Shown in pieces: positions 57,085-64,000 of a stretch of DNA of 64,000 nt. Each line of letters opens with the position of its first letter. The stretch's first letter is position 1. The notes beneath the pieces were generated by a model. It had not been told where the DNA came from, did not search any database, and worked only from the letters and a program-made list of their open reading frames with translations. Origin of the DNA: Flavobacterium petrolei (GTDB lineage: Bacteria > Bacteroidota > Bacteroidia > Flavobacteriales > Flavobacteriaceae); assembly GCF_003314435.2 (NCBI RefSeq), contig NZ_QNVY02000001.1, forward strand, positions 186,001 to 250,000. The letters run 5' to 3'. The position numbers and the translations under genes were made by a program.

Positions 57085-57092
57085 CAAATATA
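57085..57092 (-). promoter_or_regulatory. -7 box of the lipoprotein gene
   Basis: On the minus strand TATATTTG fits TAnnTTTG, 29 bases before the ATG. Confidence 0.5.
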
Positions 57093-57143
57093 CACTATTT
57101 GTACTATTTTTCACGCTATTTTGAAAAAGAAAAAGTAGTGGAA

Positions 57144-57220
57144 TAGCCCCGATAACAGCGGCATCCTTTTTCTCTTGTTTTTTTCAAACAAGAAAAAAAG
57201 ATAGAGCGAATAGCGGGACA
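57144..57220 (+). repeat. Dispersed intergenic repeat, short form (copy 3)
   Basis: Starts TAGCCCCGATAACAGCGG, has a hairpin TCTTGTTT/AAACAAGA and ends GATAGAGCGAATAGCGGGA. The same start occurs at 4948 and 62546 and the same right half at 42504-42578. It lies in the divergent region between the lipoprotein gene and lysS. Confidence 0.65.
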
Positions 57221-57273
57221 AATCGTATTGAAAAAACAAAATATTCTGCTTCAAAAAACCTTGAATTTTAAAC

Positions 57274-57304
57274 TTTACATTTTAAAACTTATATAGTATC
57301 TTTG
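57274..57304 (+). promoter_or_regulatory. Promoter of lysS
   Basis: TTTA at 57274-57277 and TATCTTTG at 57297-57304 are 19 bases apart; the -7 box is perfect and the -33 box has one mismatch to TTTG. Confidence 0.6.
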
Positions 57305-57325
57305 CGCTCTTAAAATCAGCATAAA

Positions 57326-59035
57326 ATGTCATTATCCGAACAAGAAATATTACGCAGAGAAGCACTTACAGAATTACGCAATTTAGGTATTGAGCCTTAT
57401 CCGGCAGCCGAATTTATCACAACCGCTTATTCCAGCGAAATCTTAGCTGATTTCGAGAAGTACGAAGGAAAAGAAGTTGTTTTAGCAGGTCGTTTGATGG
57501 GGAAACGTATCATGGGAAAGGCGTCGTTTGCAGAATTGAAAGATGCTGAAGGACGTATTCAAGTCTATGTTTCGAGAGATGATATTTCGACGGATGAGGA
57601 GAAAACTATGTACAATGTGGTTTTCAAAAAACTATTGGATATTGGCGATTTTATTGGGGTTCGCGGTACGGTTTTTAAAACTCAAGTAGGTGAAATTTCG
57701 GTTCATGTTTATGGTTTGACGGTACTTGCAAAAGCCCTAAAGCCGCTACCTGTAGTAAAAACGGATGCTGATGGAAAAACGCACGATGCTTTTGCTGATC
57801 CGGAACAAAGATACCGTCGTCGTTACGTGGATTTAACGGTGAACGATCACGTAAAAGAAACCTTTATCAAAAGAACTAAATTGTTTAATGCGATGCGTTC
57901 TTTCTTTAATGACAAAGGGTATCTTGAGGTAGAAACGCCTGTTTTGCAACCGATTCCCGGTGGTGCTGCTGCGCGTCCTTTTATCACGCACCACAACTCG
58001 CTTGACATGCCATTGTACATGCGTATTGCGAATGAGTTGTACTTAAAAAGATTAATTGTTGGTGGTTTTGATGGGGTTTATGAGTTTTCGAAAAATTTCC
58101 GTAATGAAGGAATGGACCGAACGCACAACCCGGAGTTTACTGCCATGGAAATATATGTAGCCTACAAAGACTACAACTGGATGATGAATTTCACCGAAAA
58201 CTTATTGGAACATTGCGCCATTGGTGTAAACGGGACCAGCGAAGCGACTTTTGGAGAACACACTGTGAACTTCAAAGCTCCGTATGCAAGAGTTACAATG
58301 ACAGATTCTATTAAGCATTTTACTGGCTTTGATATTTCAGGAAAAAACGAAGCAGAATTATTTGATGCTGCAAGAGGAATGGGAATTGACGTGGATAAAA
58401 CCATGGGTAAGGGAAAATTAATTGATGAAATTTTTGGCGCTAAATGCGAAGGGAATTATATTCAGCCTACTTTCATCACGGATTATCCAAAGGAAATGTC
58501 TCCGCTATGCAAGCAACACCGCGACAATCCAGAATTGACAGAACGTTTTGAGTTAATGGTTTGCGGTAAAGAAGTGGCAAATGCCTACTCCGAATTAAAT
58601 GACCCAATTGATCAAAGAGAGCGTTTTGAAGAGCAAATGCGCTTGTCTGAAAAAGGAGATGATGAAGCAACTGGAATTATCGATGAGGATTTTTTGAGAG
58701 CTTTAGAATACGGAATGCCACCAACATCTGGATTAGGAATTGGAATGGACCGTTTGATGATGTTTTTAACCAATAATTCATCTATCCAAGAAGTATTATT
58801 GTTTCCACAAATGCGTCCTGAGAAAAAACAAGTTAAAATTGAATTAGAAGACGACGAGAAATTGATTGTTGTGTTATTGCAAACTAACAATAACCAAATG
58901 GAATTTGGTCTACTTAAAATTAATTCTGGATTGAGTGGTAAAAAATGGGACAAAGCCATGAAAAACTTATCTTCTTTGGGATTGACTGAAGTAGTTGTTG
59001 ATGGAGATACTAAAGCGTGTAGATTGAAAGAGTAA
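57326..59035 (+). CDS. lysS: Lysyl-tRNA synthetase, class II
   Basis: A 569-residue LysRS. An OB-fold anticodon-binding domain (VVLAGRLMGKRIMGKASFAE) is followed by the class II core: motif 2 in EFSKNFRNEGMDRTHNPEFT and motif 3 in GLGIGMDRLMMFLTN. Typical bacterial LysRS ends soon after FPQMRPE, near residue 499; here a further 70 residues follow (LEDDEKLIVVLLQTNNN and then SGKKWDKAMKNLSSLG). The start is the only ATG after the promoter. A terminator follows. Confidence 0.96.
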   Translation: MSLSEQEILRREALTELRNLGIEPYPAAEFITTAYSSEILADFEKYEGKEVVLAGRLMGKRIMGKASFAELKDAEGRIQVYVSRDDISTDEEKTMYNVVFKKLLDIGDFIGVRGTVFKTQVGEISVHVYGLTVLAKALKPLPVVKTDADGKTHDAFADPEQRYRRRYVDLTVNDHVKETFIKRTKLFNAMRSFFNDKGYLEVETPVLQPIPGGAAARPFITHHNSLDMPLYMRIANELYLKRLIVGGFDGVYEFSKNFRNEGMDRTHNPEFTAMEIYVAYKDYNWMMNFTENLLEHCAIGVNGTSEATFGEHTVNFKAPYARVTMTDSIKHFTGFDISGKNEAELFDAARGMGIDVDKTMGKGKLIDEIFGAKCEGNYIQPTFITDYPKEMSPLCKQHRDNPELTERFELMVCGKEVANAYSELNDPIDQRERFEEQMRLSEKGDDEATGIIDEDFLRALEYGMPPTSGLGIGMDRLMMFLTNNSSIQEVLLFPQMRPEKKQVKIELEDDEKLIVVLLQTNNNQMEFGLLKINSGLSGKKWDKAMKNLSSLGLTEVVVDGDTKACRLKE

Positions 59036-59055
59036 TTTATTTTATATCAGAATAT

Positions 59056-59088
59056 AAAAAGGAACTTCGTAATGGAGTTCCTTTTTTT
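59056..59088 (+). terminator. Terminator of lysS
   Basis: Stem AAAAAGGAACT/AGTTCCTTTTT with a nine-base loop and a T-run. Confidence 0.85.
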
Positions 59089-59194
59089 TATGCCTATTTG
59101 CCCTTTTAAGTACTTTCCTAAGACTAAAAACTTGTACCAACAATCTACAAGGTTAAATAAGTCATAAAATTCATACGTTAATCAATTTTAAACC

Positions 59195-59202
59195 TATTTT
59201 TG
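59195..59202 (+). promoter_or_regulatory. -7 box of the small outer-membrane protein gene
   Basis: TATTTTTG fits TAnnTTTG, 23 bases before the chosen ATG. Confidence 0.45.
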
Positions 59203-59224
59203 GTTGAACAAAAAACAAATCAAT

Positions 59225-59740
59225 ATGAAAAAAATTATTGTATCGATCTTAGCCTTATTTGCTTTTGCCTTTGCCAATGGTCAAGCCAAAGAAGGTCAAG
59301 TATCAAAAGGAAAATGGCTTATTGAGGCCAACACTGGCTTTGGTAGAAACGTAGGAACTACCGCAATGCATTTTAGTTCTTCGGACGGGATCACTTCCTA
59401 CAACATTGGAGCTGAAGGAGGTTATTTTATCAAAGATAATCTGGCACTTAAATTAGGATTAGGCTACGGTGAAATAGATGGAAATGGAGAACCGATTGCT
59501 TATAAAATAGGAGCTAAATACTATTTGAAAACAATGATTCCTATCGAGCTTTCTTATAATGGAGTTGGTTTTGGATCTGCAGATGCTAATCCTACATACG
59601 TTGGCACACAGATTGGTTATGCACTCTTTTTGGGTAAAAATATAAGTATCGAGCCTGGAATTCGATACAACATAGCTACTCATAAACAGTATTATGATAA
59701 TAGCTTGCAGTTAAATATTGGTTTTGCTTTGCATTTTTAA
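59225..59740 (+). CDS. Small outer-membrane beta-barrel protein
   Basis: A 171-residue exported protein starting at the ATG at 59225, which follows the -7 box closely; the frame also opens at a TTG at 59204. Signal peptide MKKIIVSILALFAFAFANGQ, then about eight amphipathic strands (WLIEANTGFGRNVG, YNIGAEGGYFIKDNLALKLG, KIGAKYYLKTMIPIELSYN) ending in the aromatic LQLNIGFALHF. This is the size and pattern of an eight-strand outer-membrane barrel of the OmpX/OmpW kind. The role is unknown. Confidence 0.8.
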   Translation: MKKIIVSILALFAFAFANGQAKEGQVSKGKWLIEANTGFGRNVGTTAMHFSSSDGITSYNIGAEGGYFIKDNLALKLGLGYGEIDGNGEPIAYKIGAKYYLKTMIPIELSYNGVGFGSADANPTYVGTQIGYALFLGKNISIEPGIRYNIATHKQYYDNSLQLNIGFALHF

Positions 59741-59796
59741 AACAGTCAGCTTGAAATAAAAATAATCATCAATGATTATTATTTCTTATCTCAAAC

Positions 59797-59833
59797 AAAA
59801 AAAGTCGGCTCTAATCAAAGAGCCGACTTTTTT
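59797..59833. terminator. Bidirectional terminator
   Basis: A perfect 15-bp stem AAAAAAGTCGGCTCT/AGAGCCGACTTTTTT between the convergent barrel and DUF4394 genes. Confidence 0.9.
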
Positions 59834-59849
59834 AAAGAATTTTTTAGTT

Positions 59850-61373
59850 TTAGAATCCTAAACCAACAGCCATTGCTGTTGCTTGAATATTTATATCGGA
59901 AACTTTAGTAGCTGCACCAGTTGCCAAGTTAATACTATACACTGATGTAACATTATTTACTTTCAATAAAGCAAAAGCAGCAGCACTGTTTCCACCGATA
60001 TCAAATCCGCTATCAGCATCAACATTTACCCCTAAACCTCCAATAGCAACTAATGTCCCGTTGTTTGGTGGATCTTGACGATATATCATATCCGTTTGTG
60101 AGTCAACTACAAATAAAGTAGTTGTTGTAGCTCCAGCAATATTATTGGTGTAAGCAGCTCCAGTTACAAATGGTGCTCCAGGATTTAAATTACCATCAAC
60201 TGACACTACTGTTCCTAAATCTGGATGTAAACGTAAGTTTTGACCTGTATTACTAACCAACCTGATTCTATCTACTGTTGGATTAAAATCAAAACCAAAA
60301 GAAGTACCTGATAATGCCGTTAAAAAGGGAGACCCAATTGCTGTTAATGCTCCGCTAGCGGTATTCACAGAAAACAATCTGCTTTGATTAGAAATAGCAT
60401 ATAAACCTCCGTTTGCAGGTCTAAAATCTAAGCCGACAATACTTTCATTTGCAGCTAAACCAGTTAATGCAACAGAATTATTACTTCCGTTTGTAGGATT
60501 AAAACGAACCAACATATTTCCTGCAGTTGTAGCATATGCAATTGGGTTAGTTTTGAATGCTATGCTTATCACTGGAGCAGTGAATTTGCCAACATCAACA
60601 GCTTTTCCTGTTGCTAAATCAATTGTGTATAAAGTGGATACACTAGCATTATTTGTTACAGCAAGAGCAGTTGAATTATCTGCTAAAATATCCATGTCCC
60701 CTACACCTTGAAAGTTCACGCCTAAGTCACCAACAAGTTGCAATCCACCATCATTTGGAGGTGTTTGCATATACAATTTATCTTGTTCGAAATCTATATC
60801 ATACAACATGGTTGCTGTTGCACCAGCTATACTATTTGTATAAGCTACTGCACCAATTTTAGGATTTGTACCACCATTAATAACCCCATCAGTTGCTACA
60901 ACAGTTCCTAGTTCAGGGTGCAATCTTAAATTCTGACCAGATTCTGTTACCAAACGAATTCTATCTACTGTTGGATTAAAATCCAATGAAGCATTAGCTC
61001 CGGCAACAATAGGAGAAAAAGACCCCGCTCCTAATGCTGTTGCAACTCCGCTTTTCTCATTAATAAAATAAAGACGACTAGACGATCCTACTGCATATAA
61101 CTGTCCGGTTGCAGGTCTGTAATCAATACTTACGATACTCTCTGATGTAGGTAAACCAACAATTGGAGTGGTCGTAATTGGAGTAGCTAAATTTCTTGCA
61201 TTGAATGTGAGAATGGTATTATTACTGGCTAATGCAGTAAAATCAACGTCAGGTGCCGCAACAGGCATCATCATTTCATTACTATCATCATCATTACATG
61301 AAATTGCAGTAATAGATAACAGTGCTAGTCCAATAATGGAAGCAAAACCTAAATTTTGTTGTTTGTTTTTCAT
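59850..61373 (-). CDS. Lipoprotein with two DUF4394 domains
   Basis: A 507-residue lipoprotein (ITAISC, lipid Cys26, then NDDDSNE, an acidic surface-export signal). Two homologous DUF4394 units follow, about residues 45-265 and 285-505. Both contain SIVSIDYRPATGQLYAVG/SIVGLDFRPANGGLYAIS, then FNPTVDRIRLV and GQNLRLHPxLGTVV and the end segment with ATxxLYxID. The repeated GLY-and-strand pattern suggests a beta-propeller, possibly each unit forming half. The family has no function that I know of. It lies 200 bases after a beta-barrel gene of the MbnP-like cluster and may or may not belong to it. Confidence 0.85.
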   Translation of the reverse strand: MKNKQQNLGFASIIGLALLSITAISCNDDDSNEMMMPVAAPDVDFTALASNNTILTFNARNLATPITTTPIVGLPTSESIVSIDYRPATGQLYAVGSSSRLYFINEKSGVATALGAGSFSPIVAGANASLDFNPTVDRIRLVTESGQNLRLHPELGTVVATDGVINGGTNPKIGAVAYTNSIAGATATMLYDIDFEQDKLYMQTPPNDGGLQLVGDLGVNFQGVGDMDILADNSTALAVTNNASVSTLYTIDLATGKAVDVGKFTAPVISIAFKTNPIAYATTAGNMLVRFNPTNGSNNSVALTGLAANESIVGLDFRPANGGLYAISNQSRLFSVNTASGALTAIGSPFLTALSGTSFGFDFNPTVDRIRLVSNTGQNLRLHPDLGTVVSVDGNLNPGAPFVTGAAYTNNIAGATTTTLFVVDSQTDMIYRQDPPNNGTLVAIGGLGVNVDADSGFDIGGNSAAAFALLKVNNVTSVYSINLATGAATKVSDINIQATAMAVGLGF

Positions 61374-61573
61374 CGTTTATTTATTTAGTTCTATAACCAT
61401 GTACGAAGAATACTTCGTTACGGTTTTAAAATTCTAAAAAAAACTTACATAACTAATAAATCGTAACGTTTGTAAAAGTAAAAACACCTCGGACTTGACC
61501 GGTATAAGCGGACTCAAGTCACCTTGAGAACATAATACCAATAACTAAAAAACTTCAATAAACTTTTATGATT

Positions 61574-62533
61574 TTACAAACTGTAATTGAAGTTTACACT
61601 CCAGCGATAATTCGCTTCTACATTGCCTCCGGTAAGATTTTGATTGATAGGCAGCATTGCATTGGCTCCAAAAGAAAGCCTGTCTTTTCCAACTTCAAAA
61701 CCAACTTTACCAAACAAAATATCACCGTTTGTATTTCGTAATTTTTGATTGTACTGGTAATTACTTTCATAAACTTCACCGGCAAACCCAAGTTGTGGAA
61801 CAATCGAAAAACTATTGTTCTCGTACAAATAGAAGAAAGTTCCGGCGTAATTCAATTGATTCCCAAAACGGTAACTCTTTTGGTTTTCTGTTTTTATTAC
61901 ATAATTCAGCATCGAGTTTAAACCAAATTGTTTTCTTTTAACCACATATTCGGTAGCAAAAAGATAATCCCAACTTCCTGTTCCTACTTGAAAACTTGGA
62001 TTTATACTACCGGAATTTGCTTCATTAAATTTTCCGGTTGGCGCTTTGATTCCGCCTCCCAATTGTAATGTATGTACCAAAAACGTACTGTCTTTATGGG
62101 TTTGATACAAACGATACATTGCCAAAACAGTAATATCGCCAATCCCATTAATGCTTTTGTTGCCAGTTGCGGTTTCTCTTTCATGAAAATGATACGGCAA
62201 TAATGCCGAAACCTGAACCTTTGCACTAACCGGGATTCGGCCCCAAACCTGAACGGTGTTGAAATTTTCTTTATACCAAGGGGAATTGCTGTATAAGCCA
62301 TCCATGGATTTATATTGTTGATTGAAATACCGAATCCCAACAAAATTAGAGTTTAACATCGAGGCGAATCCCATGCTTCCGCCACTGGCGGAGCAACCGC
62401 AGGCATCGCAGAAATCCTCTTCTTCAAGGAAAGAATGGTATTTTGTAAATGGATTTACGGTATTTAAACTGTCTTTTTCGGCGGCGTTTGCCAATTGAAA
62501 AAGAAGTACTAAAAGCAATGTGTATTTTTTCAT
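61574..62533 (-). CDS. Outer-membrane barrel-like protein with an N-terminal CxxCxC motif
   Basis: A 319-residue exported protein starting at the ATG complement at 62531-62533 (signal peptide MKKYTLLLVLLFQLANA). Soon after the signal comes EEEDFCDACGCSASGGSMG, with C42, C45 and C47, which looks like a metal site. The rest is strand-rich: FVGIRYFNQQYKSMDG, VQVWGRIPVSAKVQVSALLP, LGGGIKAPTGKF and a C-terminal WSVNFNYSL. This resembles the MetA-pathway/transporter-like barrel family. It follows the diheme peroxidase gene (62694-63734) on the same strand, with a dispersed repeat in between, so a shared role in metal or redox handling is likely but inferred. Confidence 0.7.
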   Translation of the reverse strand: MKKYTLLLVLLFQLANAAEKDSLNTVNPFTKYHSFLEEEDFCDACGCSASGGSMGFASMLNSNFVGIRYFNQQYKSMDGLYSNSPWYKENFNTVQVWGRIPVSAKVQVSALLPYHFHERETATGNKSINGIGDITVLAMYRLYQTHKDSTFLVHTLQLGGGIKAPTGKFNEANSGSINPSFQVGTGSWDYLFATEYVVKRKQFGLNSMLNYVIKTENQKSYRFGNQLNYAGTFFYLYENNSFSIVPQLGFAGEVYESNYQYNQKLRNTNGDILFGKVGFEVGKDRLSFGANAMLPINQNLTGGNVEANYRWSVNFNYSL

Positions 62534-62545
62534 GTTTGTTGTTTT

Positions 62546-62690
62546 TAGCCCTGATGGAAACGGAAAGCCCACAGCGGAAAAAGCTTGTTTTTCTTGTCCT
62601 GAAAAAGCGACCGGAGGAAGCTCTTTTCAGGACATAGAAAAACGGCTTTTGTAGCGAGGACTTGCAGTGTACAGCAGGAAATAGCTTCTG
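62546..62690 (+). repeat. Dispersed intergenic repeat, long form (copy 4)
   Basis: Starts TAGCCCTGATGGAAACGG, contains AAAAAGCGACCGGAGGAAGC and ends ACAGCAGGAAATAGCTTC. It is the closest match to copy 1 (4948-5091). It lies between the diheme peroxidase stop and the barrel gene's start. Confidence 0.7.
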
Positions 62691-62693
62691 AAA

Positions 62694-63734
62694 TTAATAT
62701 TCAGAAAAGCGTTTGTCTGTTAGGTATTGCGTGTCTGTCAATGTTTTTAGAAAAGCAATAATTTTTGATTTTTCTGTCGCTGTCAAAGGGATTCCGAGTG
62801 ACCCGTTTTTATTCAAAATTGGGTCTAAAGTAGCTGAATTCACTATACCGGAATTATAATGATCCATAACGGCTTCTATTGTAAATAAGCGTCCATCGTG
62901 CATGTAAGGCGCTGTTTTTTCTATGTTCCTTAAACTTGGCACTTTGAATTTGTACTTATCCTGAGGCAACTCCGTCACGCGAAAACGACCGATATCATTA
63001 TACGCGGGATCAATTGACAAACCGTTGTTTCTAAAAGAATTGTCCGTAAACAAATCCGTGGCGTGACAAGTGGAACATTTCTGATTGAAAATGGCATATC
63101 CGTCCTTCTCGTCTTGCGTGAGCGTTCCGCCAGATTCATTGCGTCGGTACTTGTCAAAACGGGAATTCGAGGACGTAACCATTACCATAAATTGTCCCAA
63201 GGCTTTGAGCATGTTTTCGGAATTGATTTGTCCATCCGTAAAAGCAACTTTGAATAGGTTTTGATAGGCTGAATCGCCTTTCATCATAGCAATCGCTTTT
63301 GCAAAATCGCCATTCATTTCTATAGGACTTGTGAACGGAATAATAGGCTGTAAATCCAAATGTGATGCTGCACCATCATACATAAAAGTGGTTTGATAGG
63401 CTAAATTCTGGATTGGTGGCGTGTTTCGGGTTCCAATGGCATCATCAACTCCATGACTCAAAGTATGGCCGTGATGCGTAAAAGCATCTTCCTGAATGTG
63501 ACAAAATCCGCAGGAAACAATCCCATCCGAAGCCAATCGACCGTCGTAGAAAAGTTTTTTCCCCAATTCGAATCCTTTTTCGGTGGGTTGATTATTCGCC
63601 AAATCGTATGCCAAAGGCGGGAAATTTGCCGGAACCTGAAAGTTCAGAGGAACGTCCTGATAGTCTTCGCTTTCATCAGCAGAACAAGACCACAGCAACG
63701 GAAAAATGAGCAATATGATATATTTTGCTTTCAT
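62694..63734 (-). CDS. Diheme cytochrome c peroxidase (MauG/MbnH-like lipoprotein)
   Basis: A 346-residue lipoprotein, started at the ATG complement at 63732-63734; lipid Cys17 in PLLWSC. It has two heme-binding motifs: CGFCH (C75-H79) and CSTCH (C220-H224), each in a CCP/MauG-type domain (GKKLFYDGRLASDGIVSCGF and DGYAIFNQKCSTCHATD). MYDGAASHLDLQP and KVPSLRNIEKTAPYMHDGRL are family signatures. The upstream gene encodes an MbnP-family protein. In the MbnH/MbnP pair a MauG-like enzyme of this layout oxidises a Trp of MbnP to make a copper-binding site; here that is inferred from the gene pair. A general periplasmic H2O2 peroxidase is the alternative. Confidence 0.88.
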   Translation of the reverse strand: MKAKYIILLIFPLLWSCSADESEDYQDVPLNFQVPANFPPLAYDLANNQPTEKGFELGKKLFYDGRLASDGIVSCGFCHIQEDAFTHHGHTLSHGVDDAIGTRNTPPIQNLAYQTTFMYDGAASHLDLQPIIPFTSPIEMNGDFAKAIAMMKGDSAYQNLFKVAFTDGQINSENMLKALGQFMVMVTSSNSRFDKYRRNESGGTLTQDEKDGYAIFNQKCSTCHATDLFTDNSFRNNGLSIDPAYNDIGRFRVTELPQDKYKFKVPSLRNIEKTAPYMHDGRLFTIEAVMDHYNSGIVNSATLDPILNKNGSLGIPLTATEKSKIIAFLKTLTDTQYLTDKRFSEY

Positions 63735-63747
63735 TTTATATTTTTTT

Positions 63748-63785
63748 AAAAAAGCGGTCGGAGATTTAATTCCCAACCGCTTTTT
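63748..63785 (-). terminator. Hairpin with T-run between the MbnP-like and peroxidase genes
   Basis: Minus-strand arms AAAAAGCGGT and ACCGCTTTTTT with a partly paired inner GGG/CC region, directly followed by a T-rich tract and then the peroxidase start. It could end the MbnP-like mRNA or allow only partial readthrough. Confidence 0.75.
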
Positions 63786-63795
63786 GATTAAAAAA

Positions 63796-64000
63796 TTAAT
63801 CGTTGTGAACGTGATCTATTTTGAACATAGAAGAAACGTTAGCAGTAACCAAAGCCAGTTTAGCCCCACCCATAACGGTTGCCGCTTCCGTAAGATTGAT
63901 TTTATTAGTTCCATCTATAACTTGAGACAAGTCAGTCATGATGTGTACTTGAGGCGTAATTGTAGTTCGTACCAAAGCATTTTCAGGGAAACTCAAAGTA
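63796..64000 (-). CDS. MbnP-family protein (partial, C-terminus only)
   Basis: The last 67 or so codons of a gene that enters from the right edge of the window. The visible end reads SFPENALVRTTITPQVHI, then GTNKINLTEAATVMGG and finally SSMFKIDHVHND. The FxIDHVHND-type end is what I recall for MbnP-family proteins of Bacteroidota, periplasmic copper-binding partners of MbnH-type diheme enzymes. The TTG at 63996 is not a likely start; the frame continues past the edge. The Trp that MbnH would modify lies outside the window. Confidence 0.7.
   Translation of the reverse strand, partial: TLSFPENALVRTTITPQVHIMTDLSQVIDGTNKINLTEAATVMGGAKLALVTANVSSMFKIDHVHND

Overview
The window is a stretch of the chromosome of a low-GC member of Bacteroidota, almost certainly a Flavobacterium or a close relative. 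Four things point there: paired SusC/SusD outer-membrane genes; the order tRNAs-tuf-tRNA-Trp-secE-nusG-rplKAJL-rpoBC-DUF3467; recurrent TAnnTTTG promoter boxes of the Bacteroidota sigma factor, with almost no Shine-Dalgarno sequences; and families typical of flavobacteria (DUF2851, DUF3467, Porin_10, DUF4394, LysM-NlpC/P60 proteins). No phage, insertion sequence, CRISPR array or rRNA was seen.

Layout. 1-5 kb: the end of a CDGSH-type iron-sulfur protein gene, a GT9 glycosyltransferase, an exported VOC protein, a flavin/PPOX-fold stress protein and a four-LysM NlpC/P60 hydrolase. 5-13.2 kb: two adjacent aconitase genes of different classes, a MoxR ATPase and a SurA-like chaperone. 13.9-17.7 kb: a lipoprotein alpha-amylase resembling enzymes of hyperthermophilic archaea, release factor 3 and a small secreted protein. 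18.1-31.8 kb: the transcription/translation supercluster, all on the minus strand, read from three tRNA genes through tuf, tRNA-Trp, secE, nusG, four ribosomal proteins, rpoB and rpoC to DUF3467. 31.8-33.4 kb: rpsU, xerC and hpf on the minus strand. 33.4-44.6 kb: housekeeping and membrane genes, including an EEP-family phosphatase/nuclease, an acyl-CoA dehydrogenase, a helix-hairpin-helix protein, an amino-acid permease, PspC, DUF2851, a DnaQ-like exonuclease, cystathionine beta-synthase and a putative porin. 44.8-54.9 kb: two SusC/SusD pairs with rnhB between them on the opposite strand. 55.5-59.8 kb: lipB, a lipoprotein, lysS and a small beta-barrel. 59.8-64 kb: a duplicated DUF4394 lipoprotein, a CxxCxC-bearing outer-membrane protein, a diheme peroxidase and the end of an MbnP-family gene.

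How they work together. The supercluster makes the core transcription and translation machinery and carries strong hairpins at the rplL-rpoB and rpoB-rpoC junctions that could set subunit ratios. The rpsU gene has a near-perfect Shine-Dalgarno sequence, the exception expected if bS21 controls its own synthesis on flavobacterial ribosomes. The last four kilobases look like a periplasmic/outer-membrane copper or redox module built on an MbnP/MbnH-type pair, and are the best candidate for a little-described system. Four intergenic copies of a dispersed hairpin repeat lie between otherwise ordinary genes.

Limits: functions are inferred from recognisable motifs and family memory only; no alignments or database searches were run. 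Promoters are pattern matches and terminators were read by eye.
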